Source of the DNA: Cohnella fermenti
GTDB lineage: Bacteria > Bacillota > Bacilli > Paenibacillales > Paenibacillaceae
Direction of reading: 5' to 3'
Length of the DNA stretch: 64,000 nt
Assembly: GCF_004801405.1 (NCBI RefSeq)
Contig: NZ_SSOB01000032.1
Location: 27,070-91,069, forward strand
Each line of letters starts with the position of its first letter. The first letter of the stretch is position 1. Shown piece by piece: positions 26,413-34,327 of the stretch. Position numbers and translations under genes: made by a program. Below the pieces are notes generated by a model that saw only the letters and a program-made list of their open reading frames with translations, did no database searches and had not been told where the DNA came from.

Positions 26413-26655
26413 ATGAAGCTGCTCAAACTCAATAACGATGAACTGTCAACCGCCATCACAAGTGGCGACACCTATATTCAGGTCGGAAGCCGCAAGTTTA
26501 TGTTGTTTGAAGTTGATGAAATAAGCCAGTCAGGGAACTATGAAGTCACGGATCCGGAAGAAGAAACATTGTTGCTGGATGCCATGAAAGCAGATAATCC
26601 GTCTCTTTCCAAGCAGGAAGTGCTCGAACAGTTAGCGCGGCGCAATCGGCAATGA
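26413..26655 (+). CDS. Antitoxin-like small protein
   Basis: 80 residues from the ATG at 26413, which has GGAGGG 7 nt upstream; the frame is open back to 26281 but that part is unlikely. Acidic C-terminal half (DPEEETLLLDAMKADNPSLS). The stop overlaps the next ATG, the usual order of antitoxin then toxin. Family not certain. Confidence 0.6.
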   Translation: MKLLKLNNDELSTAITSGDTYIQVGSRKFMLFEVDEISQSGNYEVTDPEEETLLLDAMKADNPSLSKQEVLEQLARRNRQ

Positions 26656-26957
26656 GGATGATTTGGAAGCAGTCAGCATTACAATCCCTTATCAGGCTGG
26701 ATGTTTGGCGTGAGGAACATGGATGGCCTGCGATCGCCGAGCATTTGGTGGAGATCATTGAATCGTATTTTGAACAACAAGACTTTTCTGTTTTTCTTCC
26801 CGGCAGAGGCGTTTCGATTCAAGGAATGCCCGTCAATATGAGAATGACACTGATTAGACCGGGCAAGTCGGATCCTTACAAGGTGTTTTATCGGTATAAC
26901 CAAGATGCAATCGAAATTTTCCTGATTCGTCATCCTTATCAAAAGTCATTGTTGTAA
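26652..26957 (+). CDS. RelE/ParE-like toxin candidate
   Basis: 101 residues, overlapping the antitoxin stop by 4 bp. The size, basic character and C-terminal strand pattern (PYKVFYRYNQDAIEIFLIRH) resemble RelE/ParE toxins, which cleave mRNA or poison gyrase. The match is by pattern only. A terminator follows at 27016. Confidence 0.55.
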   Translation: MRMIWKQSALQSLIRLDVWREEHGWPAIAEHLVEIIESYFEQQDFSVFLPGRGVSIQGMPVNMRMTLIRPGKSDPYKVFYRYNQDAIEIFLIRHPYQKSLL

Positions 26958-27015
26958 TCCCGATAGACAAGTTCCTTCCCTTTTCATTTTCTCCGAATTT
27001 GCTAAAACCCTGCCG

Positions 27016-27047
27016 AACAATGGGACGGCGGGCTACCCATTGTTTTT
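27016..27047 (+). terminator. Terminator of the toxin-antitoxin-like pair
   Basis: A perfect 9-bp stem AACAATGGG/CCCATTGTT is followed by five T residues. Confidence 0.8.
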
Positions 27048-27191
27048 CGTCCCCTTTGGTTGGCGTTAGACCTCTCCGACTACTGACGTTCCTGACGTAC
27101 GAGCGCTCACGACATTGACGGTGACGACGAAACGGACAAAGTACGTGAGCGCTTATCGTAAAGCAGGCGGATCAAGTATCCGCTCCATTCC

Positions 27192-28166
27192 TCATTTTCG
27201 ACGTGACCGCATATGCTCAACCGGACTGTATTTCCGATGCTGCTCCCGCACTTCATTGTTAAAAAGCCGGACGTACATCTGAACCATGTCCAAGCAGGAA
27301 TGGCCGAGAATGAGTTGCAAAGAAAAAGGATCGCCGCCATTACGGATGTACATTTTGGCCATCGTGTGACGGAAAGTATGCGGGGAGACTCGCACGCCCG
27401 TGATTTTCGCCATCAGGCCATAGTCATGAATTCGGTCCTGCAAAGATCGAATTTGCAGCGGCTGATTATCAATCGATACAAATAAAGCCGGAGTGAGCAA
27501 ATCCCCGCGCTCGGCCAAATAAGTCCGAAGCGCTTTGGCGCAGGTTTTCTGGAACGGAACCCGTCGCTCTTTTGCTCCCTTTCCCATGACCCGCAGTTCC
27601 ATTTCTTGTAGATGGAGATCTTCTATGCGCAAACCGAGCAGTTCACCGATGCGAATGCCGGTATCCAGGAACAACAGCAGGATCGCGTAATCACGAAGTC
27701 CAGTGAAAGTCGATTGATTCGGTTGTCGCAGTAGCCGTACGAGTTCGTCGTTGGAAAACGTAGCGATCGCATCTTTGGGAGCTTTGACAGACGTCAAGGC
27801 TGTTGCCGGATTCGTCGGGATGTGCCCGTTTCGATGCAGAAATCGAAAAAAGATTCGGCAGCAGATTAAACGACCGTTGATCGTCTGCGGGGCGAGTTGC
27901 TTCTCCAACATGTAGCCGAGGAAATGACGCTGCAAGTTATCGGCCGAGATTTGATCAAAGTCCGCGCATTGCTGTTGTTCTTCTAATACCTGCAGCAGGT
28001 AATGCAACGTGCTGTCATAATAAGCAATGGAGCGTTGGCTGAGGTTCCGGAATCGGCAGTCCTGGAGGAAAAGATCAATCCATTCCTCGTTCGACGGTTT
28101 GGCCGAGAAAGACCGATCCGTTTGGGTGGACACGCGATTGGTACGACGTTTAATGGGATTATTCAC
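27192..28166 (-). CDS. Tyrosine recombinase, second of pair (recB-like), copy 1
   Basis: 324 residues from the GTG at 28166, which has AAGGAAG 7 nt upstream and overlaps the stop of its partner; copy 3 has ATG at the same place, supporting this start. It has an N-terminal SAM-like DNA-binding domain and a catalytic domain with the full set: Arg in TGIRIGEL, Lys in GKGAKERRVP, HTFRH, GHS and the Tyr nucleophile in VQMYVRLF. It should work with the recA-like partner to integrate or excise the element at tRNA-Leu. Confidence 0.88.
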   Translation of the reverse strand: MNNPIKRRTNRVSTQTDRSFSAKPSNEEWIDLFLQDCRFRNLSQRSIAYYDSTLHYLLQVLEEQQQCADFDQISADNLQRHFLGYMLEKQLAPQTINGRLICCRIFFRFLHRNGHIPTNPATALTSVKAPKDAIATFSNDELVRLLRQPNQSTFTGLRDYAILLLFLDTGIRIGELLGLRIEDLHLQEMELRVMGKGAKERRVPFQKTCAKALRTYLAERGDLLTPALFVSIDNQPLQIRSLQDRIHDYGLMAKITGVRVSPHTFRHTMAKMYIRNGGDPFSLQLILGHSCLDMVQMYVRLFNNEVREQHRKYSPVEHMRSRRK

Positions 28167-29138
28167 GAGACATCTTCCTTTCATCTTTGCATTTCTGAGC
28201 ATAACGAAGAAGCGATTCGACGGGACTGCATGTTTCGTGCCGATGGCGTACATCGGCGGGCTGGAGTGACACATAGTGACGGGTCATGGTGATGTCGCTG
28301 TGACCTAAAAGGGCTTGTAATGCGTAGGCATTACCGCCATTCATCAGGAAAGATTTGGCCATCGTTCGTCGGAAGGCATGGGCGGAACCGCTTATACCGG
28401 CGTCATGGCAATGCTTGATAATCAACTGCTTGATCGTGTCTGGCTGAATGGGCTACCCTTTGCTTGAGATCCATAAAGCATCATGCTGCTGTCCGCCGCG
28501 CAGTCGCAAATATGAACGGAGGGCCGCGGCGCAAGTTTTCTGCATGGGAACGAAACGGCTTTTGTTGCCTTTTCCCTGGCAATGTGAATAAAGCCGTCCT
28601 GAAAGTCCAGATCGGAAATAAGCAGGGTGCTTAATTCGGCAAGTCGAATGCCGGTATCCAGCAATAACAGCATCATGGTGTAGTCCCACAGTCCCGTGAA
28701 TTGCCGGAGATTGGGTTGCTGAAGAATCCGCTTCACTTCCGCTTCCGTGAAACAGATGGGTTTGTAAGGGTTGACCTGTGAATTCGAAGGCATGGCTATG
28801 GAAAAGTTTTCTCCAGCTGTATCCGGAAATGCGAATCGAAAAAATTGCCGACACGTATAAAATCGGCCACGAATAGAATGCTGGGCATAGCCTTGCTCGT
28901 TCAATTGTTGAAGCCAATCCTGAAGGAACATCACGCAGTTGGAAGCGAGGAACGGCATCTGGCGAGAGATAAAAAATCGTTCCAAGCCCAGTAGGTGGAA
29001 GGAATAGTACGTGATCGTTCGGGGAGATAAACCGCGATGAGAGGCGGCGAGGAGAAACTGCCGAACCTGATCTTGAAATTCAGGCTGTTGGAAGCCCAGC
29101 AGGTTGTGGGGAGTAGAGGTTGGACTCGTAATCGTCAT
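28159..29138 (-). pseudogene. Tyrosine recombinase, first of pair (recA-like), copy 1, broken
   Basis: Clearly homologous along its length to the intact 326-residue copies at 41416-42396 and 54176-55156. A one-base deletion near 28577 (in the run before the catalytic Lys) shifts the frame. A nonsense codon at about 28453 replaces a Gln in the SSKGQPLQP segment. The catalytic HAFRR and GHSDITMTR parts remain downstream in the original frame. Unless another copy supplies the protein, this module cannot move by itself. Confidence 0.85.
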
Positions 29139-29350
29139 ACAGAAGGCCCTCCGATCAGGAAATGGAGGGAGAAGCAGAATGGAGATTTAGAGGGGGATCG
29201 TCCGGTCGACTCGCTTTTCTCCCGCGCCGGATTCGGCGAATGAAATCCACTGGGCGAATAATCTGGCGCGTCTCCCGTTTATGAGGAACCCTGGCTCCAT
29301 CTGCTTTTCCCGGCCCCGAATTTAGCGCGTCTCGGGCTAGACACGCCGAC
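29139..29350 (-). repeat. Right-end repeat, copy 1 (recombinase promoter side)
   Basis: ~212 bp, closely repeated at 42397-42610 and 55157-55368. It contains an inverted repeat GCGCCxGATT/AATCTGGCGC and two GCGCGTCTC motifs, and ends in CAGACACGCCGA at the crossover TTCAGG. It must hold the promoter of the recombinase genes and probably arm-type binding sites. Confidence 0.75.
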
Positions 29351-29370
29351 TTCAGGTTTTAGCGCGCCCA
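29341..29370. other. Right-end/left-end junction resembling a free attachment site (attP-like)
   Basis: The right-end sequence ACACGCCGAC joins TTCAGGT (29351-29357) and then the left-end sequence TTTAGCGCG. This is what a closed circular form or a tandem of two elements would show at the crossover. The other boundaries each have only one of these arms next to a tRNA half. Confidence 0.65.
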
Positions 29371-29586
29371 CAATTTAACGCTTCAACCGGTACTCAGCCC
29401 GCACGGTGATTGGGTTCTTGCAAAATGAGCAGCGCGCCAAACAGTCGCAAGGCGCACCAATCATGAAATTTCCCTCAAAAGTTTAGCGCACCCCGCTAAA
29501 GAAATCTTTAGTGCGGCCGACATAGGCGCGGCTGGTGTGTCGACAGTAACTCTCCGGGGGAAGAGAGTCAAGCAACAATTTTATAT
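29358..29586 (+). repeat. Left-end repeat, copy 2
   Basis: A ~229-bp homolog of 22981-23214 with the same order of blocks, ending at intact tRNA-Leu copy 2. It includes TTTAGCGCACCCCGCTAAA, an imperfect palindrome that may be a recombinase arm site. No gene. Confidence 0.7.
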
Positions 29587-29673
29587 GCGGTCATGGCGGA
29601 ATTGGCAGACGCGCCGGCTTCAGGTGCCGGTGGTAGCAATACCGTGGAGGTTCGAGTCCTCTTGACCGCACCA
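29587..29673 (+). tRNA. tRNA-Leu(CAG), copy 2
   Basis: 87 nt with acceptor GCGGTCA/TGACCGC, anticodon stem CCGGC/GCCGG, loop TTCAGGT (anticodon CAG), variable arm GGTAGCAATACC and encoded CCA. Its 3' half recurs without change at 42611-42665. Confidence 0.95.
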
Positions 29674-29685
29674 TACCTTCAAACA

Positions 29686-29711
29686 AACTCTTCTTTCGGG
29701 AAGGGTTTTTA
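29686..29711 (+). terminator. tRNA-Leu copy 2 terminator
   Basis: An AACTCTTC/GAAGGGTT stem is followed by a T-rich tail; it is related to the tail of copy 1. Confidence 0.7.
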
Positions 29712-29719
29712 TTTTGTGT

Positions 29720-29776
29720 ATTACAGTACTGTAATCTCAAATTATAAAGGAATTAAAATTCATCATCTGTTATAAT
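29720..29776 (+). promoter_or_regulatory. Promoter of toxin-antitoxin-like pair 2 with upstream palindrome
   Basis: The perfect 16-bp palindrome ATTACAGTACTGTAAT (29720-29735) lies upstream of an extended -10 TGTTATAAT (29768-29776). Such palindromes often bind the antitoxin or its complex for autoregulation; here that is inference. Confidence 0.5.
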
Positions 29777-29796
29777 GGGTTTGAGGTGACGGATAT

Positions 29797-30078
29797 ATGG
29801 CCGGAATAAAAAAAATAACGCTGGACAATCAACTTCAGGAGAAGCTTTGGAGCCTGATTCATAACGAGGATGAAGTTATTGCCGACGTACTGGGTACGGA
29901 AGTCAAGTTGACGGTTATCTCCTCTGTTCCGCACGATCAGCGCGAGATTATAAAAGAAATTGAGTCTGACCCGGAACTTCAAACCATGTTGAAGGATTCC
30001 GAAGAGGATGAAAAGGCCGGTCGTAACTATTCGGTTGAAGAGGCCATTAAATATATTCAGGAGTTCCATGCGGAATAA
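29797..30078 (+). CDS. Antitoxin-like protein of pair 2
   Basis: 93 residues, with GAGGTG about 10 nt upstream. The N-terminal part is strand-rich (IADVLGTEVKLTVISSV) and the C-terminal half is acidic and helical (EIESDPELQTMLKDSEEDEKAG), as in antitoxins that cover a RelE/ParE toxin. It overlaps the toxin start by 1 nt. Confidence 0.6.
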   Translation: MAGIKKITLDNQLQEKLWSLIHNEDEVIADVLGTEVKLTVISSVPHDQREIIKEIESDPELQTMLKDSEEDEKAGRNYSVEEAIKYIQEFHAE

Positions 30079-30362
30079 TGCGACGGGTGACTTTTTCCGA
30101 GCAAGTTTTGAAGCGGATTGCTACCATACAAAGTCTGCATTTTTCTCGACAGGAAACAGAAGAATTTCAAATCAAGCTCATTCATTCGATACATGCTCGT
30201 CTTTCTGTAATCGCTCCACATGAAGGTTATCGTGAATATGATCGGGGGTCATGGGCGAATACACGTCGTATTGTAGTGATGGGCTACAAAGTATATTATG
30301 TTTACAACAGGATGGAAGATATCATTCGAGTGAGAGCCATAAAAGCACCTGGAATGAAGTAG
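30078..30362 (+). CDS. RelE/ParE-family toxin candidate of pair 2
   Basis: 94 residues. Helical hairpin first, then the strand pattern GYREYDRGSWANTRRIVVMGYKVYYVYN split across the middle, and a closing IIRVRAI typical of ParE/RelE toxins. Order and overlap with the upstream acidic gene support a type II toxin-antitoxin module. Confidence 0.65.
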   Translation: MRRVTFSEQVLKRIATIQSLHFSRQETEEFQIKLIHSIHARLSVIAPHEGYREYDRGSWANTRRIVVMGYKVYYVYNRMEDIIRVRAIKAPGMK

Positions 30363-30502
30363 GTTTATTCTTGTTTATGGGGATGACATTTTGGAATGCT
30401 CAGTGCCTATTATTAAGAGTGCTTCCGCTAAATTAGATTCGTTGCTCCAGGCTTCAGGAAAAGTTAATCTGTAGATGATGTTGTTTCGTAAAGCCTTACA
30501 AT

Positions 30503-30549
30503 AAAAAGAGATGCCGGATGGGCAATGACCTGTCCTGGCCTCTTTTTTT
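30503..30549 (+). terminator. Imperfect terminator after pair 2
   Basis: AAAAAGAG pairs with CTCTTTTTTT and GCCGGA with TCCTGGC inside it, with a T-run at the end. Confidence 0.5.
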
Positions 30550-31090
30550 GTTTATCGCTTTCTGTGAAGCCGATGCTGCTCCAGTATAAAGTAACGACTT
30601 GCGTCTCGTCTGGATAATATCTAGGGGGAATAACCCAAGTAAACTGCAGAGATGACAAAAATGTAAAGGAAATATGACATTATAAATAGATGGTGTGTTG
30701 CTGAATTTGTCAGAGATTGCTATGGCCGATGCAGGAACTAGAAAAGGATTTAGAAGCATTACGAATTGTTTAATTGTTTGGCAACTTTGCTTCTTCAGCA
30801 TGCAGTCAAAGGGAACGTTGCCTCGCCGCAGAACTTCCGCAGTGAAGCTTTGGTAATGCCGATTACTTGCATTTTAGATATAGGTGGCAAAGAGTGCAGG
30901 TACTGTCGTAACTATAGCACTTCGTTGGATGTTGGAGCGTAATATCCCCGATCTTAGTAGGGAGCAGAATGATGGCTACTCTAACATAGAGAAACATGTA
31001 GAAAAAGCATATGATTAATTTGAGTTTTTTTGATAAAATATGACTATACCAAATGATTCCAATGAAGGATAGTCAGAAGGTGAATGGACA
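30550..31090. other. AT-rich spacer before the Wadjet cluster
   Basis: I see no convincing gene. Just before jetD is an AT-rich stretch (TTGAGT near 31019 and TATACC near 31044) that may be a weak promoter. Confidence 0.3.
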
Positions 31091-32122
31091 ATGTATAGAT
31101 CAAATGAATTATTGTGCGAAAAAATCAAACTGGAACTCTCCAATATACAAGTGAAAACAATTAAACTCCGTCAGCTTGAAAATCTTTTCGAAGGAGAGGT
31201 GGAATACGATATATTCTTTGCAGCCATAAGGCAGTTAGAAATGGAAGAGCTTCTTAAACCGATTAAATCACATGGCATCAATCATCATGGCCTTGCTCAT
31301 GCCTTTCGCATACAAAAACAAGATTTAAATAAACCGCTGCAGGAGCAAATCCGTATAAAACAATTACAAATACACCCTCTGATTAATTTATCATGCTATT
31401 TTACTTTGTCTCTTGAGACCTGGGAGAACGATCAGGAATTAATCAATCGGTTAAATAGATATATAAACGAAAAGGGACTTCCGGACAAGGAGGCATTCTC
31501 CTCTGAACGTTCCTATGAACTTGCAGGCGATGAAAAATGGATCGATGAAGGGGGAGGCCGTGCTTTTTTGGAACGAGTAGGGATCTACTCGTCACTGCGA
31601 ATTGTCTCTATACCAGAACCACTAATGTTTGCTATAAATCCTTCGCAAATGGCATCGGCTGAGCATATTCATTTGATTGTAGAAAATAAGGCAGTGTACG
31701 CCGCGCTTTCTACTTGTCTTGTAGAGTCACCGTATACAACCTTAATTTATGGATCAGGAAAAAGCTTTTTATCTAGTATTATGAAATTGGAAGAACAATT
31801 GAATATGCCGGATCGAACGCATCGGCTTTTATATTTTGGAGATCTGGATCGTGAGGGTATTACGATTTGGAATAGCCTTCATCATAGACGATTTGCTCCA
31901 CCTTGTTTGATTTTTTATCGTGCGCTCCTTGAAAAAGATTTTACTTACGGCAAACAGAATCAACGGCATAATCATGAGGCAGAAAACAATTTTGTCAGAT
32001 TTTTTCTGGCACATGAACAGGACAAGGTCCGTCAGATGCTAGCAAAGGGCGGCTATTACCCGCAAGAGGCTTTAAAAGCTGATGAACTTCGTGAAATATG
32101 GAGGCACTCATGGAAAGAGTAA
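31091..32122 (+). CDS. jetD: Wadjet protein JetD (Toprim-type nuclease subunit)
   Basis: 343 residues with an AAGGTG ribosome binding site. The C-terminal half has Toprim features: the acidic strand HLIVENKAVYAAL and YFGDLDREGITIW with the DxD pair. JetD is the topoisomerase VI-like subunit that cleaves plasmid DNA held by the JetABC complex. Here it is encoded first, before jetA, jetB and jetC, with which it overlaps or abuts. Confidence 0.82.
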   Translation: MYRSNELLCEKIKLELSNIQVKTIKLRQLENLFEGEVEYDIFFAAIRQLEMEELLKPIKSHGINHHGLAHAFRIQKQDLNKPLQEQIRIKQLQIHPLINLSCYFTLSLETWENDQELINRLNRYINEKGLPDKEAFSSERSYELAGDEKWIDEGGGRAFLERVGIYSSLRIVSIPEPLMFAINPSQMASAEHIHLIVENKAVYAALSTCLVESPYTTLIYGSGKSFLSSIMKLEEQLNMPDRTHRLLYFGDLDREGITIWNSLHHRRFAPPCLIFYRALLEKDFTYGKQNQRHNHEAENNFVRFFLAHEQDKVRQMLAKGGYYPQEALKADELREIWRHSWKE

Positions 32123-33591
32123 TGGATGATGCTATCAAAGGATACGGTGAACGAGTAAAACGGCTAGCTATAATGGACCCTTTATTTCGATTAAAGTATC
32201 GAAAGAGAAATGAAGAAGATGAAAACGTGGATTGGTTTTCTATGGGCTTGTTATCGCTTCTTTTCTTTTTTGAATGTATGCTTCAACGCCAATTTAAAAA
32301 AGGTGTTCCTGAATTATCAGATTTTTTGTATAGTATCTGCGGAAAACGCTTGCAACTTAGTCGCTCACGTTTTCATCAAATTGCAGAAACCATTGTTCAA
32401 ACGTACCGTGATCCAACAGGGAAAAGACAAGAGGAACAGTATTGGGATTGGGAGACAAGGATAACCGAAACATATTCCTTTTCTATTCTAAAGACAGCTG
32501 GATTTGATAAATCTGAAAATCGGCAATATTATACGTTGGATGAAGCGGGAATCGAGCTTATTTTTGCTACTAAAGAGTATTACAGCGAGTTTCGAATTTC
32601 CATTAATCAACTTCTTATTCGTAAGCAACTTGAAAAAGGCGAATTTGTCAACGCTCTAACTGAAATACACGAAATGAGAATTGCCGTAGAAGTGATCCGG
32701 GAACAGATGCGTCGGCTTGGAATGGATGTCGTTAGAAATATCGTATCAGATGAGACTTATCAGAAATTTTTGCAAATCGTTAAAGACACTCACTCACGTT
32801 TGGTGAGAGAAGACGAAGAGTTCAAAGAATTGTACAATTTTGTCATGGATACGACTCAAAAGCAAAGTGCTGATTTGCAAACATCCAAAGATTTGAAAGC
32901 TTATGAGCAACTATTGCAAATCTCCAAAGAATTAGGCGAGGTCCATCATTTGCACCAATTGTTACTCAAAGAGGCTATTCAATTAAAGAACAAAGCATTT
33001 GATTCGGCTAAACAGGCGCTTTATTCCATTGGATTACAAACTTTTCATTTCGATCATGAAATTGTATCACGACTTGTCTCTTCTCCATTGCCTCCTCTCG
33101 CGGCTAAGGGGTTAGCTACAACTTTCACATCGTTACATCGGCACAGAAGTTGGTCACTTTTGACGGTCTTTGATAAACAAAGAAGTTCTTCCTTCAATCA
33201 GGAGCCAACGAACTATGGTTACCCAGAAGTGGACGATGAGCAGGTTGAACAAAATCGACAGATACAACAAAAAAATTTCTCACTTATTATGAAACAAGTT
33301 CTGGAGATTATGAAGGAAAGTCGTGAAATCGAACTCAAGGAACTCAGTGAGTTGCTTCCATCACATATTGTGAACCATCGATCTTACTATGATTTCTGGC
33401 TAGTCCTGCATCAGCGTTCCCCAGCAAGGTGGGAGCCAGATCGAGACGGAGATGTTATGAATGGGGCGCTTGTGCAACTAGAAGGTGATGTTCTTGTTGT
33501 AACCGAATGCATAGGAGTCATTCAGCCCGCGCCTCGATTTGCCATTCAGAATATGCGTGTGGAACGGAGACTGAAAGAACGTGAGATATAA
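32110..33591 (+). CDS. jetA: Wadjet protein JetA (MukF-like kleisin)
   Basis: About 493 residues from the ATG at 32110 (GGAG 5 nt upstream; ATG at 32098 and 32122 are alternatives). Mostly helical, with winged-helix-like ends and a central coiled coil, as expected of the kleisin bridging the SMC heads. Identification rests on length and position between jetD and jetB. It overlaps jetB by 11 bp. Confidence 0.75.
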   Translation: MERVMDDAIKGYGERVKRLAIMDPLFRLKYRKRNEEDENVDWFSMGLLSLLFFFECMLQRQFKKGVPELSDFLYSICGKRLQLSRSRFHQIAETIVQTYRDPTGKRQEEQYWDWETRITETYSFSILKTAGFDKSENRQYYTLDEAGIELIFATKEYYSEFRISINQLLIRKQLEKGEFVNALTEIHEMRIAVEVIREQMRRLGMDVVRNIVSDETYQKFLQIVKDTHSRLVREDEEFKELYNFVMDTTQKQSADLQTSKDLKAYEQLLQISKELGEVHHLHQLLLKEAIQLKNKAFDSAKQALYSIGLQTFHFDHEIVSRLVSSPLPPLAAKGLATTFTSLHRHRSWSLLTVFDKQRSSSFNQEPTNYGYPEVDDEQVEQNRQIQQKNFSLIMKQVLEIMKESREIELKELSELLPSHIVNHRSYYDFWLVLHQRSPARWEPDRDGDVMNGALVQLEGDVLVVTECIGVIQPAPRFAIQNMRVERRLKEREI

Positions 33592-34327
33592 TGAGCAGGC
33601 AGTGATGCAGGCATTTGAGATATTTGCAGCATTAATGGGTAATGGGGAACAGTCTGGGAAGGAGATTGAACCTTATTTATTGAATGACGATGTTCGTAGT
33701 TTGACCGAACAATTCGCTTGGCGAGTCGACAGTGTAATTGTGCAAGCTGGAGATATATTGTACCTCATTCCGAAGACAGGTTTCTCTCCATTTCATTTAA
33801 AAATGGAAGAAGTACGTCGCGAACTTGGCGTGAATGCTACAAATGCTGATGTGTATATGATGTATTTATGCATTTTGATTTTTATAGGCGAATTTTATTG
33901 CAGTTATCAATCTTCCAATATCCAGCGTGATTTTTTAACTGTTGATGAATGGCTGGACAAAGTTGGAGAACGGATAGAGACGTTGCGTGAGCATGGAGAA
34001 GAAGCGCTTTTGCGTTACGAGAAGGATTTTGACTGCAATTGGATCGCGATTATCCAGAAATGGGACGCATTAAATGATATTCGAGAATCCTCCTTCAGAC
34101 AAGCTGGGCGAACAGTTACACGAATCAGTTTCTTGTACAAAACATGTGAGTTTATGAAAAAACAACAGATATTGATGGAAATTGGCGATGATGAGTATAC
34201 GCTGACCGAGAAAGCTCAGATCATTGTTCAGCGCTACTTTATGGAGACACAATACAATCGGGGCATTTTACAGTTCATGTATCAATATGATGGTCGAAAG
34301 GAGAACGAGAATGCCGGCAATATCTAA
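33581..34327 (+). CDS. jetB: Wadjet protein JetB (MukE-like)
   Basis: 248 residues from the GTG at 33581. Helical, winged-helix type, of MukE length; partner of the kleisin. It overlaps jetC by 17 bp. Family assigned from size and order in the cluster. Confidence 0.72.
   Translation: MRYNEQAVMQAFEIFAALMGNGEQSGKEIEPYLLNDDVRSLTEQFAWRVDSVIVQAGDILYLIPKTGFSPFHLKMEEVRRELGVNATNADVYMMYLCILIFIGEFYCSYQSSNIQRDFLTVDEWLDKVGERIETLREHGEEALLRYEKDFDCNWIAIIQKWDALNDIRESSFRQAGRTVTRISFLYKTCEFMKKQQILMEIGDDEYTLTEKAQIIVQRYFMETQYNRGILQFMYQYDGRKENENAGNI

Noticed and set aside
27192..29138. Recombinase-in-trio (RIT) element
   Set aside because: Only two recombinase genes occur in each unit; no third is present on either side.
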